Counted from the stretch's first letter, positions 42,483-51,563 are shown. The stretch: 64,000 bases of DNA from Nibrella viscosa (GCF_039541875.1 NZ_BAABHB010000003.1:62001-126000); one strand, 5' to 3'. The notes: generated by a model not told the origin, from the letters alone. Translations and numbers: made by a program.

Positions 42483-43163
42483 ATGACAAAAAAGCAGGAA
42501 GCCCTTACCGACGCCCACAAATTTAAATTCTGGCAGCAACAATTGGCCATAAACGGAATAAAACTCAACGAGGTGCAGGAGCAGTATGTCCGTCGCCGGC
42601 ACAACGGCGAAGTGCTCTTTGCCCTGCTCACGATTGATGCCGATACGCCGGAGGGCGACAAAATACCGCCCGTTGTTTTCCTGAAAGGCCATGCCGTATC
42701 GGTGCTGGTGGTGCTGATCGACAACGACACACGAGAGAAATTTGTGGTACTGGTGCGGCAGCGACGCGTCTGCGACGGCTCGCACACCTACGAGCACCCG
42801 GCCGGCATGGTGGACGTCGACGATGAACCCGCCGAGGTAGGTGCCCGCGAGGTAGGCGAGGAGATTGGCCTGGCAGTAACCCCCGGTGATCTGGTTAAAC
42901 TGAATAATCGGCTGTGGTATCCCAGCACCGGTGCCAGTGACGAGGCTATGCACTACTTCTTTGTGGAAAAAGAGCTGTCCCGCGCCGAGATTATGAGCTT
43001 CCACCACCGGAACATGGGCGTGGCCTCCGAGTTTGAACGGATTACCACCGTAGTGGCTACGCTGCCCGAAGCGCATAAACTGGTGAATAATGTGAACGGG
43101 CTGCTGATTCACTTTCTGTACCTGAAATCGGTAGGGGACTTTGAGACGATGCGGTTACTGTAG
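42483..43163 (+). CDS. NUDIX hydrolase (ADP-sugar-type)
   Basis: A 226-aa cytoplasmic protein. The Nudix box is HPAGMVDVDDEPAEVGAREV followed by GEEIGL, close to the canonical GX5EX7REUXEEXGU. Preceding VVVLIDNDTREKFVVLVRQR and EHPAG are as in ADP-ribose/ADP-sugar pyrophosphatases and UDP-sugar hydrolases. It probably hydrolyses a nucleoside diphosphate sugar. A 9-bp stem with a long loop (42402-42446) just upstream could be a weak terminator of the S9 gene. Confidence 0.88.
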   Translation: MTKKQEALTDAHKFKFWQQQLAINGIKLNEVQEQYVRRRHNGEVLFALLTIDADTPEGDKIPPVVFLKGHAVSVLVVLIDNDTREKFVVLVRQRRVCDGSHTYEHPAGMVDVDDEPAEVGAREVGEEIGLAVTPGDLVKLNNRLWYPSTGASDEAMHYFFVEKELSRAEIMSFHHRNMGVASEFERITTVVATLPEAHKLVNNVNGLLIHFLYLKSVGDFETMRLL

Positions 43164-43297
43164 GGCGTTAAGAATGAAGAGTTACGCGTTATGAGTGATA
43201 CGCTGGTATACAGACTGGGCCGCCGATCTGTAAGACGATAGTAAAAGGCTATAAGACGCTGGAACGATGACAAAGGCACTTTTTTCGGGAAAGTAGC

Positions 43298-43328
43298 TTG
43301 CGATTTGTTGAATAGTCCATTATATTTG
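43298..43328 (+). promoter_or_regulatory. Bacteroidota-type promoter of tRNA-Arg
   Basis: TTG at 43298-43300, a 20-bp spacer, then TATATTTG at 43321-43328, which fits TTG-N19-21-TAnnTTTG. The mature tRNA starts 32 bases downstream. Confidence 0.8.
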
Positions 43329-43360
43329 CATCCCAATTCAGCCGTAAGGCTTTCGGAAAT

Positions 43361-43432
43361 GCGCTCGTAGTTCAATGGATAGAATTTCAGATTCCGGTTC
43401 TGAAGATAGGGGTTCGACTCCCTTCGAGCGCA
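43361..43432 (+). tRNA. tRNA-Arg (anticodon CCG)
   Basis: Acceptor stem GCGCTCG pairs with CGAGCGC. D-loop region TTCAATGGAT. The anticodon stem TCAGA/TCTGA encloses loop TTCCGGT with anticodon CCG at 43394-43396. T-arm GGGGTTCGACTCCC. Discriminator A at 43432; CCA is not encoded. It reads the CGG codon, common in this GC-rich genome. Confidence 0.96.
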
Positions 43433-43448
43433 CAAATTAAGAAAAGAG

Positions 43449-43486
43449 CCCGTTAATTATTAATTAGTTAACGGGTTTACTTTTGT
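43449..43486 (+). terminator. Terminator after tRNA-Arg
   Basis: CCCGTTAA (43449-43456) and TTAACGGG (43468-43475) form a stem with an 11-base loop, followed by a T-rich tail. Confidence 0.75.
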
Positions 43487-43534
43487 CCGGGAGACGGTTT
43501 GCCTGGGGAAAGGCACTTCTAACCAGCTATATCA

Positions 43535-43927
43535 ATGAGAAGAGATTCTGAGGTTTTCATTGTTGATGATGATGAGGACGATCGTTTGTTCATTGAGGAA
43601 ACTATCTCCCGTAACTGTACAAACTGTAAGCTCCGGTCCTTTGAGGATGGCGGGGCGTTTCTTCGTCAGGTAAGTCAGGCCGGTATACGTCCTACACTGA
43701 TTGTTCTTGATCTGAACATGCCGGGTATCGATGGGTTTGAGGTGCTAACCAGTCTGAAGGCTAATCAGGCGATGAAAGATGTACCGGTTATCATCTTTAC
43801 TACCTCATCAAACGATCTTGATAAAGACCGGGCGAATACCCTGGGAGCCGCACTGTTTATTACCAAGCCTCAGCGGTTCTCCGAATACAACAACATCTTT
43901 CAGAAATACGCGGAACGGTTTAACTGA
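43535..43927 (+). CDS. Single-domain response regulator (receiver only)
   Basis: A 130-aa receiver domain without output domain. Acidic cluster at residues 11-16 (VDDDEDD), phosphoacceptor D59 (LIVLDLNMPGIDGF), switch Thr89-Thr90 (IIFTTSSND) and K111 (FITKPQ). The D-DEDD start and MPGIDGFEVL place it in the CheY/Rcp-like group. It probably relays phosphate from an unlinked hybrid kinase; kinase remnants exist 12 kb downstream, but no intact partner is adjacent. Converges with a small gene, three bases apart. Confidence 0.93.
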   Translation: MRRDSEVFIVDDDEDDRLFIEETISRNCTNCKLRSFEDGGAFLRQVSQAGIRPTLIVLDLNMPGIDGFEVLTSLKANQAMKDVPVIIFTTSSNDLDKDRANTLGAALFITKPQRFSEYNNIFQKYAERFN

Positions 43928-43930
43928 GCG

Positions 43931-44152
43931 TTACTTGTTCACCTGAACCGGAGCCTCCGGCAGCGAGGCTATGGAATAACCAGCCTCTACCAGCACCAGC
44001 GCATTGGCCAGCGAAACTACCCAGTAGTTGCCGCTGTTGCTATGCACCACTACGTTACCCGTTTTGTGAGCCTGCACAACCGCATCGACCAAACTGGTCT
44101 GCTGATTCTGCAAACCTTCGTTGATAGCTCGTACCAGGAAGAGATCGTTCAT
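43931..44152 (-). CDS. Small hypothetical protein (73 aa)
   Basis: No family recognised. MNDLFLVRAINEGLQNQQTS, then a plausible alpha/beta composition with HSNSGNYWVVSLANALVLVE. It ends three bases from the receiver gene in a tail-to-tail arrangement, and fills the space up to the photolyase terminator region. Reading-frame composition (GC-rich third positions) supports real coding, but nothing else does. Confidence 0.5.
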   Translation of the reverse strand: MNDLFLVRAINEGLQNQQTSLVDAVVQAHKTGNVVVHSNSGNYWVVSLANALVLVEAGYSIASLPEAPVQVNK

Positions 44153-44248
44153 ATATCAGGGCGGATGGGGTATCTTACAAATGTATCTACTCTGCTGGTA
44201 TACCCCTAGATTACTTTATGCAATGGTCCTTCTTTTTACAGACCATTC

Positions 44249-45553
44249 TTAGGGCCTGAGGCCTTTTCGGTAGGTTTCAATGGCCCGCTCACGGGCAAAG
44301 GTATGGTTTACCATCGGAACTGGGTAGTTGAGGCTGTTCAGTTCCGGAACCCACTTCCGGATATAGTCGCCTTTGGGGTCGAATTTCTGCGCCTGTAGCG
44401 TCGGGTTGAATACCCGGAAATAGGGGGCGGCATCAGTACCCGATCCGGCCGCCCATTGCCAGCCGCCGTTATTAGCCGAGAGGTCGTAGTCGCGGAGCTT
44501 TTTCCCGAAATAGGCTTCACCCCAGCTCCAGTGAATGAGCAGGTGCTTGCAGAGAAAGCTGGCCGTAATCATCCGGACCCGGTTGTGCATCCATCCCGTT
44601 GCGTTCAACTGCCGCATACCGGCATCCACAATGGGGTAGCCGGTTTCACCGGCGCACCAGCGTTCAAACTCAGCTTCGTTGTTTCGCCAGGATATGTTGT
44701 CGTACTCGCGCCGGAACGAGTGCCGCTCTACGTGCGGGAAGTAGTGCAGCACCTGAAAGTAAAAATCGCGCCAGCAGAGTTCGTTCAGAAAGGTGGGGCT
44801 GGTGGCCTGTGCCTGCCGGGCCAGGTCGCGGATGCTGATGGTGCCGAACCGCAGGTGAATACCCAGTTCGCTGGTGCCGGTGCGGGCAGGATAGTCCCGC
44901 ATTTTCTGGTAGGCCAGCAGCAAGTCTTCATCAACGGTTGGCTTGGGGAAAGACTCACCGAGTGGTTCGAAGCCCATCTCCTGCAATGTCGGCATCGGCA
45001 AGGGCACGGCTTTGTAAAAACTGGCAAAGTACCGCTCCGTGGGGTACGATTTCAGGTAGAAGTCATTCAGTTGTTCGTGCCAGCGCCGGCTGTAGGGCGT
45101 AAAAACGGTATAGGGTGTTTTGCCGCCGGTAAGCACTTCGTCGCGGTCAAAGATCGCCTGATCTTTAGCGGTATGGAAGCCGATTCCGCGTTCCTGCAGC
45201 AGATTGCGAATAACGATGTCGCGCTCTTTAGCATAGATTTCATAGTCGTGGTTGGTAAATACCTCCACCACCGGATACTCAGCCAGCACGTCCTTCCAGA
45301 CATCTACCGGCCGACCATAGCGTACCAGCATGGGAACGCCCATCTGGGCCAACTGCTCCCGCAACCAAACAATCTGCTGGTAAATAAACTCGACCCGGCG
45401 GTCGCGCCGGTCTTCCAGCGGGTCCAGAATCAACCGGTCAAAAATAAAGAGCGGAATAACCGGGTGGCCACGTTTAAGGGCATAATACAAAGCGGCATTA
45501 TCGTGTAGGCGTAAATCCCGGCGCAGCCAGACAATAGAAACAGACGATGACAT
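44249..45553 (-). CDS. phrB: Deoxyribodipyrimidine photolyase
   Basis: About 434 aa from ATG 45553 (MSSSVSIVWLRRDLRLHDN); a longer frame to 45646 only adds translated repeat DNA. The N-terminal antenna domain (VIPLFIFDRLILDP) is followed by the helical FAD-binding domain with RTGTSELGIHLRFGTIS, ELCWRDFYFQVLHYFPH, AWCAGETGYPIVDAGMRQL-like ERWCAGETGYPIVDAGMRQL and the signature RVRMITASFLCKHLLI, then NNGGWQWAAGSGTDAAPYFR. It repairs cyclobutane pyrimidine dimers using light. Start is divergent from the sugar isomerase-like gene across a repeat-rich 135 bp. Confidence 0.95.
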   Translation of the reverse strand: MSSSVSIVWLRRDLRLHDNAALYYALKRGHPVIPLFIFDRLILDPLEDRRDRRVEFIYQQIVWLREQLAQMGVPMLVRYGRPVDVWKDVLAEYPVVEVFTNHDYEIYAKERDIVIRNLLQERGIGFHTAKDQAIFDRDEVLTGGKTPYTVFTPYSRRWHEQLNDFYLKSYPTERYFASFYKAVPLPMPTLQEMGFEPLGESFPKPTVDEDLLLAYQKMRDYPARTGTSELGIHLRFGTISIRDLARQAQATSPTFLNELCWRDFYFQVLHYFPHVERHSFRREYDNISWRNNEAEFERWCAGETGYPIVDAGMRQLNATGWMHNRVRMITASFLCKHLLIHWSWGEAYFGKKLRDYDLSANNGGWQWAAGSGTDAAPYFRVFNPTLQAQKFDPKGDYIRKWVPELNSLNYPVPMVNHTFARERAIETYRKGLRP

Positions 45554-45592
45554 GCAAAAATGTTTTCTGCGCAACAGCCTGTTAAGGAGTTT

Positions 45593-45682
45593 GGTTTGAA
45601 GTTTGAGATTTGAGGTTTGAAGTTGCCGGCGCTTGATTAACTTCAAACCTCAAACTTCAAACCTCAAACTTCAAACCTCAAA
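45593..45682. repeat. Dispersed TTGAAGTTTGAGG microrepeat in inverted array
   Basis: Left cluster 45593-45624 contains TTTGAAGTTTGAGATTTGAG and TTTGAAGTT. The right cluster 45650-45682 contains three copies of CTTCAAACCTCAAA, with a 14-base period. The two clusters are inverted and can fold back. A solitary copy (AAGTTTGAGGTTTGAG) follows the OmpA stop at 51456-51472. Confidence 0.85.
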
Positions 45683-45688
45683 CCACCC

Positions 45689-46828
45689 ATGTCTGCCCTA
45701 AACAACCCTATCTGGGTGATGAGCTCGGCTTTTCCCCAATTGACACTAAGCGAAGTCATTGAAAAAACTCGTAAAATTGGCGCTCAGGGAATCGACCTGT
45801 GTGTGTTCCGGCGCGACGGTACCCGCAGCGACCATATTGCCACCCACCTGAACTACGAATCCTTTTCGCTGGATGACGCCAAACGACTGCTGGAAACCTT
45901 TAATGCGAATAACCTGCGGCTGTCCATCGGCGCTTTCGAGAACCTGATTGGGGGTGATCCGGGGCAGCGCCGGAAAAACCAGGACCATTTGCTCCGGCTT
46001 ATCCGGATGGCGCACCTGCTGGGGGGCGATCAGAACGATGTGAAAGTGGGTACTTTTGTCGGCTATAACCACGAGTTGGGTAATCAGGACGGTGGTTTTC
46101 AGAAGAATCTCGAGGAGTATGCCCGCGTGTTTGGCCCCATCATCAGATACGCCGAAGACCTGGGGGTAACCATCCTGTACGAAAACTGCCCGATGGAGGG
46201 CTGGCGACCGACCACCTATACGGGTACGTTCAACAACCTGACCGGGGTGCTGGCGGCCCGGAAGCTGATGTATCAGCTCATTCCCAGCCCAAACCACGGC
46301 GAAATCTACGACCCTTCGCATGATGTCTGGCAGCATACCAATCCGGTAGACGTAATCCGGGAGACGGATATGAGCCGGCTGAAGCGTATCCACGTTAAGG
46401 CAACCCGTAATTTGCAGAACACCGCCCGGACGTACTGGGGCGGTATGTATGCTATGCAAACCGTGAATGAAGAGCTGGCCAAACGGGCCGGAGTGCCACT
46501 GCCGGCGCACGAGTGGGCACGGATGAATTACGAATGCCTGATGCCTGGCTTCGGCGGCTCCGACAATCACGACTGGCGGGCGTTCTGCGATGTGCTGCGC
46601 GAGCGGGGCTTTGCGGGTCCCTACGAGATGGAAAACGAAGCTGACCTCTCCAAGGGTACCGGCAACATGGCCGCCATTGTGCAGGGTTTCAAAGCGACCA
46701 CTCTGTTTCTGGCCCCGATGCTGTGGCCGCTCTGCGAAGACGGCTACCAGTACGACCAGAAAGCCCACATTCCGCTGAAGGAAACCGCCACCCAAGATAT
46801 ACCCGTAACAACCATGGACAGCCTGTGA
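45689..46828 (+). CDS. TIM-barrel sugar phosphate isomerase/epimerase-family protein
   Basis: A 379-aa cytoplasmic protein of the AP-endonuclease-2/xylose isomerase-like barrel. Starts with WVMSSAFPQLTLSEVIEKTR. Metal-site residues expected of the family appear as VTILYENCPMEG (Glu), HGEIYDPSHDVWQ (Asp/His), KRIHVKATR (His) and GPYEMENEAD (Glu). Exact substrate is unknown; relatives act on keto-sugars or inosose. No pathway neighbours; it is divergent from the photolyase. Confidence 0.87.
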   Translation: MSALNNPIWVMSSAFPQLTLSEVIEKTRKIGAQGIDLCVFRRDGTRSDHIATHLNYESFSLDDAKRLLETFNANNLRLSIGAFENLIGGDPGQRRKNQDHLLRLIRMAHLLGGDQNDVKVGTFVGYNHELGNQDGGFQKNLEEYARVFGPIIRYAEDLGVTILYENCPMEGWRPTTYTGTFNNLTGVLAARKLMYQLIPSPNHGEIYDPSHDVWQHTNPVDVIRETDMSRLKRIHVKATRNLQNTARTYWGGMYAMQTVNEELAKRAGVPLPAHEWARMNYECLMPGFGGSDNHDWRAFCDVLRERGFAGPYEMENEADLSKGTGNMAAIVQGFKATTLFLAPMLWPLCEDGYQYDQKAHIPLKETATQDIPVTTMDSL

Positions 46829-46850
46829 CCGGCGGCAACGCGACAACTCG

Positions 46851-47444
46851 TTACAGTTCTTTGATGGATATAGTCACATCGTGGGGGGCTGGTTCGTCAC
46901 CCCCAAAATACGGATAAAGCCTGTAACGCTGCTGAGTGGCGGTTTCGCTGCACCCGCGCGGTATTTCCACGGTTTTGTTCCTGAGCCGGAATACATATTT
47001 GCTGCCGACAATGGCAAGCTGGTAGGTGTTGGTTTCGTTCAGGTTAACCGTCCCGATTTCCTGCGCAATCACCTTGCTGTTCTGGTAGCAGTAGGCGTAA
47101 ATGCGCAGGGCGTTGCCGGTCCAGTTCCAGCCGAACCGGGCGCTGTTGGTCTGGTGGTGGGTGTTGCAATCGGAGAAACCGTACAATTTATTTATATCGC
47201 CCTGGTTGCCGGGCTCGCGGCTTTGATACATAGCCGATTCATTGAAAGTGGCCTCAAACGTCAGCGTAGTTTTGCTGGTAAAGCGCAGCGCATCCTGCTG
47301 CGAAAAATGCTGACCCGCCTTAATCTGATACACGACGAGTGAATTTGAATTGACCGGTGCGGTGCGCTCGTCAACCGAAACCATCCGGCACGACAATGAC
47401 CCCAGTAAAACACCGACTGAAAACAGATACAGGAAAAATTTCAT
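46851..47444 (-). CDS. Hypothetical lipoprotein
   Basis: About 197 aa from ATG 47444, which starts a clear lipoprotein signal (MKFFLYLFSVGVLLGSLSC). The rest is a strand-rich secreted domain with several cysteines (GFSDCNTHHQTNSARF, IYAYCYQNS, PRGCSETATQQR). Sequence such as TYQLAIVGSKYVFRLRNKTV suggests a concanavalin-like or lipocalin-like sandwich, but no family is recognised. Converges with the isomerase-like gene. Confidence 0.7.
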   Translation of the reverse strand: MKFFLYLFSVGVLLGSLSCRMVSVDERTAPVNSNSLVVYQIKAGQHFSQQDALRFTSKTTLTFEATFNESAMYQSREPGNQGDINKLYGFSDCNTHHQTNSARFGWNWTGNALRIYAYCYQNSKVIAQEIGTVNLNETNTYQLAIVGSKYVFRLRNKTVEIPRGCSETATQQRYRLYPYFGGDEPAPHDVTISIKEL

Positions 47445-47506
47445 CGGGCAACCCATTGACTGTTTATCAAAGCTAAGGCAATTATCTGATAAACGGCAAC
47501 TCTGCT

Positions 47507-47545
47507 ATTTGCGTATACAGCGTTTTCGGCGCTGTATACGCAAAT
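47507..47545. repeat. Perfect 16-bp inverted repeat
   Basis: ATTTGCGTATACAGCG (47507-47522) and its exact reverse complement (47530-47545) with a 7-base loop. It lies upstream of the lipoprotein gene and behind the TPR-protein terminator, so its role is unclear. Confidence 0.85.
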
Positions 47546-47563
47546 CAGACAATGAACTTTGCC

Positions 47564-47593
47564 AAAAAAGAACAAGGCTCCCTTAAGGGAGCC
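47564..47593 (-). terminator. Rho-independent terminator of the TPR protein gene
   Basis: On the minus strand GGCTCCC-TTAA-GGGAGCC (47576-47593) is followed by TTGTTC and a run of Ts (47564-47569). Confidence 0.9.
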
Positions 47594-47643
47594 CGTTACT
47601 TGTCTTTACGCATTACTAATACTACAATTATCCAACCACTCAC

Positions 47644-49374
47644 TCATCGGCTCGACGCCGTCTTGACGCCGGCTGCGTTTTGGCCGGTCGTTGCAAGCTT
47701 GTTTTTATCAATAAATTCCAGGAGTTGTTTAGCGGTTTTGTGTTCCGGGTCAAACTCCAGGGTCTTATTGAAGTAATCTACTGCCTTGTTGTACTCTTTA
47801 TCCTGATATGCCTGATAGCCCAGGAATCCGTACGCTTCCGTCAGATCTTTTTCCAGGGTTTTATCGGCAGTTCGGAGCGAATCGGTATCAGACGCTTCGG
47901 CAAAGGCCTGATAAAATTCTACGGCCCGCTGGTTGGCACTATCGTCGGGCATGTAGCGGTTGATGCGTGCCCGCCAGAGCAGCCCCCGTGTATAGGCTGG
48001 ATTGACTTCGTAGAGTTTGGCAAACGAAGAGTCGGCCAGGCCGGTAAGGGTACTGTCTTTGTTGATTGTAAAGCCGAAGTAGGCGCTCCGCCCTACGTTA
48101 TAGTAGTCCTGGCTGACCGGTTTTTTGTTGTTGGCTTCTTTCCATTCGATGCCTTGCTGATACGCCCGGGCTGCGTTGTTATACTGCTTCAGCTTGCTAT
48201 AATAGATGCCGGCAATATCATCATACAGGTTTTCGGTGGTATCGGCCGTAGCTTTGGTCAGGTACACAATGGCCAGGGAGTCATTACCCTCTCCATCTAT
48301 GTTGGCATAGGCCCGGCCGAGGGCGGCATAATCCATGGTGAACTGCTCATCTTCCGGAGTCGTTTTGATGAGTTCCTCCATGAGTTGTTTAGCCTCATCG
48401 TACTTCTTGTAATCGTCGGTTACGTAGGCGTAGGCATACATCCGCCGAACGGGGTTACTATCCTTCAACTGCGGATTGTCTTTGATCCGGTCGAGGTACG
48501 CTATCATGTTCGGATAATCTTTAGCCAGAAACGCCATCTTGGTATACTGAAAGGTGTCGTCAAAGTTTTCCTCGGAGTTATCCACCACCTTTTTATAGTT
48601 GTACGCTGCCGAGCGGTAATTGCGGCCCAGGAAGTACAGATCCCCCAGCTGATCGTAAGCCGGTGTATAGGTTGAATCTATGCTGAGGGCTTTCAGGAAA
48701 TTATCGCGGGCAACCGGATAGTTTTTACCGTTCTTAAAGATCCGGCCGATTTGCGTCAGGGCATAAACATTCTGGGCGTCGAGTTGCAGGGCCGATTCAT
48801 AGGCTGACACGGCATCGCCCCCTTTGTTGAGATGTTGCATGGCATCGCCTTTCACGATATAATAACCCGGCTTTTTCTCGACTTTGCTATCGTCCAGCAC
48901 TTTATTAATCAACCGAAGGGCTTCCTGCGGATTGCGGTGGCTGGAGTCAGCTATTACATACATCTGGGCCATGCGGTACAGCCAGTCCGGATTTTTTCGT
49001 TTTGCCCGTTTCTCTACCTCGGCAAAAATGTCGCCGGCTTTACCGGTTTCGCCCCGCATCAGGGCCACACCACCCAGACCAATTTGGTTCAGGTAACTCT
49101 TTTTGTCTTCCATAGACGCGCCTTTTTCAAAAGCGGCCTGGGCTTTGTCGGGCTGATTAGCTTTCAGGTAATACTGCCCGAGGAAAAAATAGGATTCAGG
49201 AGAAGGTTGCTGCTGCGCTGCCTGCTGTAGGGTTTGTTCGGCTTGCTTGGGCCGCTTTGCTTCCAGGTCCGTCATCGCCTGTCGGGTGGTCTGATTCGGG
49301 GTCTGGGCGCTGACGGTGGTCAGACTCAGACAGGTGAGACCAGCCACAATCAACGTGTTAAAGAGCGTTCTCAT
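47644..49374 (-). CDS. Secreted tetratricopeptide-repeat protein
   Basis: A 576-aa protein with signal peptide (LIVAGLTCLSLTTVSA) and TPR repeats along its whole length (SPESYFFLGQYYLKANQPDK; YALTQIGRIFKNGKNYPVAR; AYDQLGDLYFLGRNYRSAAY; YNKAVDYFNKTLEFDPEHKT). No catalytic domain. Such periplasmic TPR proteins serve as scaffolds, for instance in gliding, secretion or envelope complexes; the partner is not visible here. It has its own terminator. Confidence 0.9.
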   Translation of the reverse strand: MRTLFNTLIVAGLTCLSLTTVSAQTPNQTTRQAMTDLEAKRPKQAEQTLQQAAQQQPSPESYFFLGQYYLKANQPDKAQAAFEKGASMEDKKSYLNQIGLGGVALMRGETGKAGDIFAEVEKRAKRKNPDWLYRMAQMYVIADSSHRNPQEALRLINKVLDDSKVEKKPGYYIVKGDAMQHLNKGGDAVSAYESALQLDAQNVYALTQIGRIFKNGKNYPVARDNFLKALSIDSTYTPAYDQLGDLYFLGRNYRSAAYNYKKVVDNSEENFDDTFQYTKMAFLAKDYPNMIAYLDRIKDNPQLKDSNPVRRMYAYAYVTDDYKKYDEAKQLMEELIKTTPEDEQFTMDYAALGRAYANIDGEGNDSLAIVYLTKATADTTENLYDDIAGIYYSKLKQYNNAARAYQQGIEWKEANNKKPVSQDYYNVGRSAYFGFTINKDSTLTGLADSSFAKLYEVNPAYTRGLLWRARINRYMPDDSANQRAVEFYQAFAEASDTDSLRTADKTLEKDLTEAYGFLGYQAYQDKEYNKAVDYFNKTLEFDPEHKTAKQLLEFIDKNKLATTGQNAAGVKTASSR

Positions 49375-49547
49375 ACGATTTATAATTAGTTTGTTATATT
49401 TGATCTGTTAGAACTAGATCTGTTAGGGTCACTGCAAATAGCCTCGTACTTCTGAGAGGCTACTTAACAACTAATTAGAATTTCATAAGAATTGTGCAGG
49501 CGCTGCGTTACCTTGCAACAGGATCAACAGAAATCTTCACTCCATGT

Positions 49548-50279
49548 ATGCGTTTATTTCTACTAGTCGTAGGGTTATTGATGGTGCTCCAGGTAAGTGC
49601 CCAACCCGGTGCCGTTACTGCCGATTTACCCATTAACCGGATTGTTGTTTTGGGCGATGCCCGGTTTGAATTGCCTGCTGATCAGGTGCAGGTCTCGGTT
49701 ATGTTGCGTTATACCGACCCTACCGATGCCCGTAAAGCATACAACGCCCATAAGGCGGCTGAGCAAAAGCTGATACAGGTGCTGCGCGACTTTCGCATTG
49801 ATGAAAAAGACATTACCTACACCCTGCTCAACGTCCGTAAGAATGTTGATTATTATCCACAGCCGGGTCAGCGCCGGGAGGAGGTTGTTACCGAGCAGCA
49901 GATTATCTTTAAACTCAATGATCTGAAGCGATATGCCGACCTGCAGCTAGCGCTGATCGGAGCAGGTTTCAACCAGTTTAGTGCGGCATTTGGCTCTTCC
50001 AAAGCCGAAGAGAGCAAAGTAAAAGCCCTGGAAAAAGCCATTGAGGTAGCCCGCGAAAAGGCAACCATAATGGCCCGGTCGGCGGGCCGGACACTTGGGG
50101 GAGTATTGAGCGTTCGGGATACGGAAGAAACTGACCCGGTGCTGCAGCGCCGGTATGTCGATACTTCTGTCAGGGTCGGGTATGGTTCAGAAAAAGCCAG
50201 TGTCGATGCCGGGCTGCTGGACATCCCACAGAAAATAATTATTCCGGCGCAGGTTAAGGTTACGTTTGAGCTGAGGTGA
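49548..50279 (+). CDS. SIMPL-domain (DUF541) periplasmic protein
   Basis: About 243 aa from ATG 49548, which begins a signal peptide (RLFLLVVGLLMVLQVSA); a longer frame upstream lacks a sensible start. The SIMPL/DUF541 fold is shown by RIVVLGDARFELPADQVQVS, AAEQKLIQVLRDFRIDEKDI, AIEVAREKATIMARSAGRTL and GGVLSV, ending in ITVTFELR-like IPAQVKVTFELR. The family (for example E. coli YggE) is linked to oxidative stress and envelope, but its biochemical role is unsettled. Confidence 0.9.
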   Translation: MRLFLLVVGLLMVLQVSAQPGAVTADLPINRIVVLGDARFELPADQVQVSVMLRYTDPTDARKAYNAHKAAEQKLIQVLRDFRIDEKDITYTLLNVRKNVDYYPQPGQRREEVVTEQQIIFKLNDLKRYADLQLALIGAGFNQFSAAFGSSKAEESKVKALEKAIEVAREKATIMARSAGRTLGGVLSVRDTEETDPVLQRRYVDTSVRVGYGSEKASVDAGLLDIPQKIIIPAQVKVTFELR

Positions 50280-50472
50280 GCAGCTGGGTGCTGGATTAGT
50301 GAGCAGGTATTTAGTTTATTTGAGCCGCTGATACTGAAGTGGTTAACGATTATTAGTTGAAAAAAGGCTGACTGATTCATCTGTTTTTCTTCTAATGAAT
50401 TTCTAAGGATTTATAACTTGTTGATAATTAAGTAGTTTTCTATAGGAAGATAGGGATTGAAACAAATTAAAA

Positions 50473-50503
50473 TTGATTCGGTTAACATTGTGTCGTAATT
50501 TTG
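50473..50503 (+). promoter_or_regulatory. Bacteroidota-type promoter of the OmpA gene
   Basis: TTG at 50473-50475, 20-bp spacer, TAATTTTG at 50496-50503, an exact consensus fit, 60 bp before the start codon within an AT-rich leader. Confidence 0.8.
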
Positions 50504-50563
50504 ATGCCGGAAAATAAAATTTGACATTAAAAATAATTTTTAACCTTAGCCCACTCCAAACGA

Positions 50564-51454
50564 ATGAGACAATTCATGTTTGCGTTGGTTGCCGTCACGA
50601 TACTATCATCGTGTGCGAGTAAAAAGAAGTTCGTTCAGTTGCAGTCGCAGTACGCTGAATTACAGGCGTCACGCGATAAGGCTGTTGCTGACCTGAATGA
50701 TTGTGACAAACGAATTACGGCTTTACAAGCGAACCTGAACAGCAAAGAAAATGACCTTCAGGGCAGGCTGAAGCAGGTAGAAGACCTACAGGCGCAGTTG
50801 GATTATCTGAAAAAGACCAACACTAACCTGCTCGACCGTATGTCTGAGCTGTCGATCATTAGCAAAACAGGTGCCGAGAGCATTCGTAAATCGCTGGAGA
50901 CGCTGAACGATCAAAGCAAATACATCAGCAACCTCAACAGCACTATGCAGCGTAAAGACTCGCTGAACCTGGCGCTGGTGATGAGCCTGAAGCGTTCGCT
51001 GAGCGATGTAAATGACGAGGATGTACAGGTTGAAGTGAAGAAAGGCGTTGTGTACGTGTCTCTGTCGGATCGGATGCTGTTCCGTTCGGGTAGCTACGAA
51101 GTGCTGAGCCCGGCTGAGGCTGTGCTGGGTAAAATTGCCCGAGTGGTAAATGACCACAAAGAACTGGATATTCTGGTAGAAGGTCATACCGACGTGGTAC
51201 CCATCTCCACTAATTTCCTGAAAGACAACTGGGACCTGAGCGTAATGCGGGCTACGTCGGTGGTCCGTCTGCTGCAAACCAAGTTTGGCGTTAGCCCGGA
51301 TCGGATGACGGCTGGTGGTCGTTCGGAGTATATCCCGAAAGAAACCAATGCTACACCGGCCGGTCGGAAGATCAACCGGCGGACAGAGATTATCATTCTG
51401 CCGAAACTGGATCAGTTCTTCAACCTGCTGGCCAAAGGTCAGGCGGGGAACTAA
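50564..51454 (+). CDS. OmpA-family lipoprotein with coiled coil
   Basis: A 296-aa protein. Lipobox ILSSC (C17), then a coiled coil (~22-110; heptad sequence such as LQARLKQ-type NSKENDLQGRLKQVEDLQAQ). A C-terminal OmpA domain (~165-285) has LFRSGSYEVL, LVEGHTDVVPIS, WDLSVMRATSVVRLLQ and KINRRTEIIILP, the peptidoglycan-binding motifs. It links the outer membrane to the cell wall. A strong promoter and terminator flank it as a single-gene unit. Confidence 0.94.
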   Translation: MRQFMFALVAVTILSSCASKKKFVQLQSQYAELQASRDKAVADLNDCDKRITALQANLNSKENDLQGRLKQVEDLQAQLDYLKKTNTNLLDRMSELSIISKTGAESIRKSLETLNDQSKYISNLNSTMQRKDSLNLALVMSLKRSLSDVNDEDVQVEVKKGVVYVSLSDRMLFRSGSYEVLSPAEAVLGKIARVVNDHKELDILVEGHTDVVPISTNFLKDNWDLSVMRATSVVRLLQTKFGVSPDRMTAGGRSEYIPKETNATPAGRKINRRTEIIILPKLDQFFNLLAKGQAGN

Positions 51455-51528
51455 TAAGTTTGAGGTTTGAGCCGGGCGGCCGTTGCCGTTTAAGGTTATC
51501 AAATCTTTATTGAGAATAATATAGCTGG

Positions 51529-51563
51529 GCCGCCCCGTATTAACGGGGCGGCTTTGTTGTTTT
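51529..51563 (+). terminator. Rho-independent terminator after the OmpA gene
   Basis: GCCGCCCCG (51529-51537), loop TATTAA, CGGGGCGGC (51544-51552) and then a T-rich tail. Confidence 0.92.

Noticed and set aside
45554..45646. Upstream extension of the photolyase
   Set aside because: The extra 31 codons are translated from the microrepeat array, while the ATG at 45553 starts the conserved N-terminus.
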